In this document: in pieces, positions 60,505 through 64,000 of the stretch
How the letters are laid out: each line of letters opens with the position of its first letter
Position numbering within the stretch: the first letter of the stretch is position 1
Notes under the pieces: model-generated
The model's database searches: none
Told to the model about the DNA's origin: nothing
What the model saw: the letters and a program-made list of their open reading frames with translations, nothing else
From: Kitasatospora sp. SolWspMP-SS2h
GTDB lineage: Bacteria; Actinomycetota; Actinomycetes; Streptomycetales; Streptomycetaceae
Reading direction: 5' to 3'
Length of the DNA stretch: 64,000 nt
Assembly (NCBI RefSeq): GCF_003259315.1
Contig: NZ_QLLT01000001.1
Coordinates: forward strand, 310,001 to 374,000
Translations under genes and position numbers: made by a program

Positions 60505-61518
60505 ATGTCCGTTTCCACGTCCGCCCCCGCTCCCACGTCGGTTCCCGCGTCCACGCCCGCGTCCACCGGGCTGCGGCTGACCCCGGCCGCGGGGCGGATC
60601 GGCGCGGTGGTCCACGACGTCAAGCTGGGCGCCGACCTGCCGGCCGCGACGGTGGCGGCGCTGGAGGCCGCGCTGTACGCGCACAAGGTGCTGTTCTTCC
60701 GCGGGCAGCAGCACCTGGACGACGCCGAACACGAGGCGTTCGCACGGCTGTTGGGGCAGCCGGTGTTCCATCCGACGGTGCCCAGCGCGGACGGCCGGTA
60801 CATCTTCGAGCTGGACGCCACCAAGGGCGTGCGGGCGAACAACTGGCACACCGACGTGACCTTCGTGCCCTCGTACCCGAAGGCGTCGATCCTGCGGGCG
60901 CTGGAGCTGCCGCCGGCGGGCGGCAGCACGGTGTGGGCGAACACCGCGGCCGCGTACCAGGACCTGCCGGCGCCGCTCAAGGCGCTCGCGGAGAGCCTGC
61001 GGGCGGTGCACACCAACGACTACGACTACGCCGCGAACCTGGCGCTGGCACCGGAGTTGGCGGACAACGCCGAGGTGGCGAAGCTGTTCCGGCAGGTGTT
61101 CGTGTCCACCGCGTTCAAGACCGAGCACCCGCTGGTGCGGGTGCACCCGGTGACGGGTGAGAAGCACCTGCTGCTGGGGTCGTTCGCGCAGAAGATCGTC
61201 GGGGTGTCGGGCAAGGACAGCCGGGCGCTGATCGAGCTGTTCCAGCGGTACGTGGAGCGGCTGGAGAACAGCGTGCGCTGGGACTGGCAGGTCGGCGACG
61301 TGGCGATCTGGGACAACCGGGCCACCCAGCACTACGCGGTGAACGACTACGGCGACGAGCCGCGCCTGGTGCGCCGGATCACCCTGGACGGCGACCTGCC
61401 GGTGGGCGTGGACGGTCGGCCGAGCCGCCTGCTGGAGCCGGCCGACCCGCCGCGGGTGGCCGGCCTGGTCCCGGCGGTCGAGCTGGAGGCGGAGGCGCTG
61501 GCCGGCCCGGTCTCCTGA
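60505..61518 (+). CDS. TauD/TfdA-family 2-oxoglutarate-dependent dioxygenase
   Basis: A 337-residue Fe(II) dioxygenase. The metal triad is His115 and Asp117 ([10 protein letters not shown]) and His276 ([11 protein letters not shown]); [11 protein letters not shown] holds the 2-oxoglutarate-binding Arg. [20 protein letters not shown] is typical of the taurine/alkylsulfate (TauD/AtsK) group that releases sulfite or sulfate for sulfur nutrition. GAAGGAG precedes ATG 60505. With the Cys-rich uORF upstream and a ROK regulator and ABC solute-binding protein downstream, a sulfur-scavenging role is likely; the substrate is unknown. Confidence 0.87.
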   Translation: MSVSTSAPAPTSVPASTPASTGLRLTPAAGRIGAVVHDVKLGADLPAATVAALEAALYAHKVLFFRGQQHLDDAEHEAFARLLGQPVFHPTVPSADGRYIFELDATKGVRANNWHTDVTFVPSYPKASILRALELPPAGGSTVWANTAAAYQDLPAPLKALAESLRAVHTNDYDYAANLALAPELADNAEVAKLFRQVFVSTAFKTEHPLVRVHPVTGEKHLLLGSFAQKIVGVSGKDSRALIELFQRYVERLENSVRWDWQVGDVAIWDNRATQHYAVNDYGDEPRLVRRITLDGDLPVGVDGRPSRLLEPADPPRVAGLVPAVELEAEALAGPVS

Positions 61519-61550
61519 CCGGGCCGTCGACAACGACACCGGCGAGCCGG

Positions 61551-61586
61551 TCGACCACCACATCGACCACCACATCGGCCACCACA
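61551..61586. repeat. 12-bp tandem repeat, three copies
   Basis: TCGACCACCACA occurs three times (third copy TCGGCCACCACA) between the dioxygenase and the ROK gene. Confidence 0.85.
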
Positions 61587-61644
61587 TCGACCGTCCATGC
61601 CGGGACGCCGACCAACCGCCATGCGCCACACAGGAGTTGAACCC

Positions 61645-62865
61645 GTGAACGGCACCGTCCGCAGTACCGCCGGGGAGCGTCCGGCCTTCCGGCCCGGGGA
61701 CGACCGGCGGGAGGCGAACGCCGCCACCGTGCTGCGGGCGGTGCTGGACCACGGGCCGGTGGCGCGCAGCGGGGTGGCCCGGTTGACGGGGCTGAGCCCG
61801 GCGGCGGTGTCACGCCAGGTGGTGGACCTGCTGCGGCTGGAACTACTCGCGGAGCGACCGGAGTTGGCGGTCACGGCGCCGGGTTCGCGGGGTCGTCCGC
61901 AACTGCCGCTGGAGGTGGACGCGGAGCGGCTGGCGGTGGCCGGGCTGCACATCGGCCTGCCGTACAGCACGTTCGCGCTGCTGGACCTGCGCGGCCGGGT
62001 GCTGTTCCGGCAGGAGCTGCCGAACGGCGGGCGGCGCGGGCCGGCGGTGCTGAAGGCGCTGCTGGCCCGGCTGCCGCGGCTGCTGGCGGCGGCCGCGCCG
62101 GTGGAGTCCGGCCGCCGGGTGCTGGGGCTGGGCGCGGTGACCGGCGGGGCGGTGGACAGCGAGCGCGGGGTGACGGTCCGGCACGAGCCCCTGGGCTGGC
62201 GGGACGTGCCGTTGCGGGCGCTGCTGGAGCGGGCCACCGGGCTGCCGGTGCGGGTGGACAACCACGCCCGGGCGCTGGCGGTGGCGGAGGTGCTGTTCGG
62301 CGATCCGGCGGCCCGGCGCTCGATGGTGCAGCTGTTCGTGGGCCACGTGGTGGACGCGTCCATCTCGGTGGCCGGGACGGTGCACCAGGGTCCGCCGTCG
62401 GTGACCGGTGACGGCGGGCACCTGCCGGTGCCGGGCAGCACGGCGCGATGTCACTGCGGTCGCCGCGGCTGCCTGTCGGTGGCCGCCTCGGACGACACGC
62501 TGTTCGGGGCGGCGGTCGCGCAGGGCGTGATCGCCCGCCCGGACCGGGGGCTGCTGCTGGCGGCGGTCCGGGCCGGTGACGGGCGGGCCGACGCGCTGGT
62601 GCGGGAGCGGGCCAGGGTGGTGGGCGGGGCGCTGGCCCTGCTGGCCGACGTGGTCAACCCGGACCTGCTGGTGCTGACCGAGACCTTCGCCCTGGCCGAC
62701 CCGGTCTACCTGGACGAGGTGCGCGCGGAGTTCGCGCTCCGCTCGCACCTGCACCGGGACGCCGACCTCCTGGTGGCGCAGCGCTTCGGCGCGGACGCGC
62801 TGGCGGTGGCGGCCTGCGCGCCGGTGCTGGGCGAGCTGTACGCCCGTCCGCTGCCGGGCCGCTGA
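61645..62865 (+). CDS. ROK-family transcriptional regulator
   Basis: A 406-residue protein from GTG 61645 (CAGGAG eight bases upstream; ATG 61597 and 61621 are alternatives). The N-terminal winged HTH reads ANAATVLRAVLDHGPVARSG, VARLTGLSPAAVSRQVVDLL. The ROK sugar-kinase-like fold follows with LGLGAVTGGAVDSERG, VDNHARALAVAEVLFG and the zinc motif CHCGRRGCLSV. It lies between the TauD-like gene and the ABC solute-binding gene and may control both; the effector could be a sugar or a sulfated sugar. Confidence 0.87.
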   Translation: MNGTVRSTAGERPAFRPGDDRREANAATVLRAVLDHGPVARSGVARLTGLSPAAVSRQVVDLLRLELLAERPELAVTAPGSRGRPQLPLEVDAERLAVAGLHIGLPYSTFALLDLRGRVLFRQELPNGGRRGPAVLKALLARLPRLLAAAAPVESGRRVLGLGAVTGGAVDSERGVTVRHEPLGWRDVPLRALLERATGLPVRVDNHARALAVAEVLFGDPAARRSMVQLFVGHVVDASISVAGTVHQGPPSVTGDGGHLPVPGSTARCHCGRRGCLSVAASDDTLFGAAVAQGVIARPDRGLLLAAVRAGDGRADALVRERARVVGGALALLADVVNPDLLVLTETFALADPVYLDEVRAEFALRSHLHRDADLLVAQRFGADALAVAACAPVLGELYARPLPGR

Positions 62866-62974
62866 GCCGCCGCCCCCGCCCACCCGGCACTCCCCTTTTC
62901 CACCCCGTACTCCCTGCTCCCTGCTCCCTGCTCCGTCCCATCCCGAACCCGCTTCTCCCGAAGGACTGTTGACC

Positions 62975-64000
62975 ATGACCGTGTTCTCCGCCGGCTCCGG
63001 TGGCCCGCTCCCCCTCTCCGCGGTCTCGCGCCGGGCGCTGCTGCGCGGCGCCCTGGCGGGTACCGGTCTGCTGGCGCTGTCGGCGTGCCGCTCGGCGGCG
63101 GACGCCTCGTCCGGGACGGACGCGGCGGCGGCGTCGGACGCGGCCTCGCCGCGCCGGGGCGGGGTGCTGACGGTGGGTGTCGGGGTCGACTTCACGCCGG
63201 CGCTGCTGTTCGCGCAGAGCGCCAACTCGCTGTTGCAGCGGCTGGTGTTCAACACGCTCACCCGTTACGACGAACAGCTGCGCCCGCAGCCGGAGTTGGC
63301 GAAGAGCTGGGAGGTGGCGGCGGACGGCCTGAGCGTGACGCTGAGACTGCGCGAGGACGTGGCGTTCCACAGCGGGCGCCGGTTCACCGCGGACGACGTG
63401 GTGTTCGCGGTCAAGAACCTGCAGAACCCGGTGCGTTCGGCGCAGTTGCGTTCGACGGCGCTGACCGTGGCGGACTTCCGGAAGAACGGGGACTTCGAGC
63501 TGACGCTGGTGCTGGCGCACCAGGTGTCAAACCTGTTCGACCTCTTCGAGTTCATGATCATCCCGGATTCGGAGTCCGTCGAGGACGCCGTCGCGGGCAC
63601 CAGGCTGATCGGCACCGGCCCGTTCACCTTCACCGACCGCAAGCCGGGGTCCTCGCTGAGCTTCGCCCGCAACGAGAAGTACTGGAACCCGGGCCGGCCG
63701 TACCTGGACGGGGTGGAGATCAAGGTGATCCCGCAGGCGGAGACGCTGCTGTCCTCGGTGAAGACCGGCCAGACCCACCTGTCGTACGCGGTCCGCGGCA
63801 AGGACGTGGCCGCGCTGAAGGACGACAGGCGGTTCCGGATCACCCAGTACGACACCGGGGCGGGCGCGTTCTACATCGGCGCGAACCTGTCCTTCCCGGA
63901 GGTGCAGGACCGGCGGGTGCGGCAGGCCATAGCCTGGGCGATCGACCGGGACCGGCTGGTGCAGCAGGCGCTGGGCGGGTACGCGACGGTCTCCTCGGTG
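62975..64000 (+). CDS. ABC transporter solute-binding lipoprotein (SBP family 5), N-terminal part
   Basis: 342 codons are visible before the window ends. The N-terminus has a twin-Arg SRRALLRGALAGTGLLALSA and lipobox LSAC, so it is a lipoprotein, perhaps Tat-exported. The mature part (GGVLTVGVGVDFTPALLFAQ, LTRYDEQLRPQPELAKSWEV, SGRRFTADDVVFAVKNLQNP, GTGPFTFTDRKPGSSLSFAR, NEKYWNPGRPYLDGVEIKVI) is a family-5 peptide/opine/sugar-binding protein. ATG 62975 follows GAAGGAC. Permease and ATPase genes are expected beyond the window. The context suggests uptake of a sulfur-containing substrate. Confidence 0.9.
   Translation, partial: MTVFSAGSGGPLPLSAVSRRALLRGALAGTGLLALSACRSAADASSGTDAAAASDAASPRRGGVLTVGVGVDFTPALLFAQSANSLLQRLVFNTLTRYDEQLRPQPELAKSWEVAADGLSVTLRLREDVAFHSGRRFTADDVVFAVKNLQNPVRSAQLRSTALTVADFRKNGDFELTLVLAHQVSNLFDLFEFMIIPDSESVEDAVAGTRLIGTGPFTFTDRKPGSSLSFARNEKYWNPGRPYLDGVEIKVIPQAETLLSSVKTGQTHLSYAVRGKDVAALKDDRRFRITQYDTGAGAFYIGANLSFPEVQDRRVRQAIAWAIDRDRLVQQALGGYATVSSV

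Noticed and set aside
60240..61160. Alternative frames overlapping the uORF leader and the TauD-like gene
   Set aside because: They lack RBSs and read Arg/Ala/Gly-rich sequence through the dioxygenase gene, whose own frame has the full metal triad.

Overview
The window is very GC-rich, with codon usage strongly biased to G or C in third positions. Its gene content (mycothiol enzymes, F420-type LLM oxidoreductase, DUF3516 helicase, many TetR/XRE/Rrf2/ROK regulators, secreted chitinase and glucanase with Ser/Pro linkers, a DasR-type operator) points to the chromosome of a streptomycete, Streptomyces or Kitasatospora. No rRNA, tRNA or CRISPR array was seen.

Layout. 1-4.5 kb: a partial quinone oxidoreductase, two alpha/beta hydrolases and a conserved hypothetical. 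4.7-8.7 kb: a two-gene secreted carbohydrate operon (GH18 chitinase with CBM13, then a CBM13/beta-helix protein), with a dre-like DasR site just downstream of its promoter. 8.8-12.9 kb: VOC, VanZ-like, methyltransferase, XRE-cupin, a gene split by an in-frame TAG, and a deletion scar joining two truncated genes. 12.95-16.2 kb: a reductive pyrimidine degradation operon (beta-ureidopropionase, dihydropyrimidinase, LLM oxidoreductase). 16.5-30 kb: regulators paired with enzymes (TetR/KASIII, XRE/SDR, TetR/zinc alcohol dehydrogenase with two matching operators, HxlR/epoxide hydrolase, ArsR/MFS), a DUF3516 helicase, an APH(6)-like kinase, a 180-bp tandem duplication and a decayed chloramphenicol phosphotransferase. 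31.3-34.2 kb: a GH87 alpha-1,3-glucanase with two nearly identical discoidin domains.

36.37-42.04 kb: a 5.67-kb integrative element inserted in a VOC gene. Both attachment junctions can be read; joining their inner arms rebuilds a palindromic attP, and joining the outer arms rebuilds a normal VOC C-terminus. The element carries a three-gene RiPP cassette of the ATP-grasp/methyltransferase type (graspetide/imiditide-like): an 87-aa precursor, an ATP-grasp ligase with an in-frame TAG at codon 100, and a PIMT-like methyltransferase. It also carries three small genes with GTGA overlaps, an XRE-TPR regulator, and the N-terminal stump of its serine recombinase. It is therefore probably immobile.

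42.3-46 kb: a 2Fe-2S ferredoxin-like protein, then an Rrf2 regulator and an MFS exporter sharing three copies of one operator. 47.7-51.1 kb: bioB-bioA-bioD, with no bioF alongside. 51-58 kb: Dps, mycothione reductase, a divergent glucose-6-phosphate dehydrogenase, NAD+-dependent DNA ligase and dienelactone hydrolase. 58-64 kb: a small secreted peptide, an APH-family kinase, then what looks like a sulfur-scavenging locus: a 29-aa uORF with six cysteines, a TauD-like dioxygenase, a ROK regulator and the start of an ABC transporter solute-binding lipoprotein cut by the window end.

The observations most worth following are the RiPP element with its att sites and amber-split ligase, the second TAG-split gene in the same octamer context, the cysteine-rich leader ORF, and the Rrf2 operator set.
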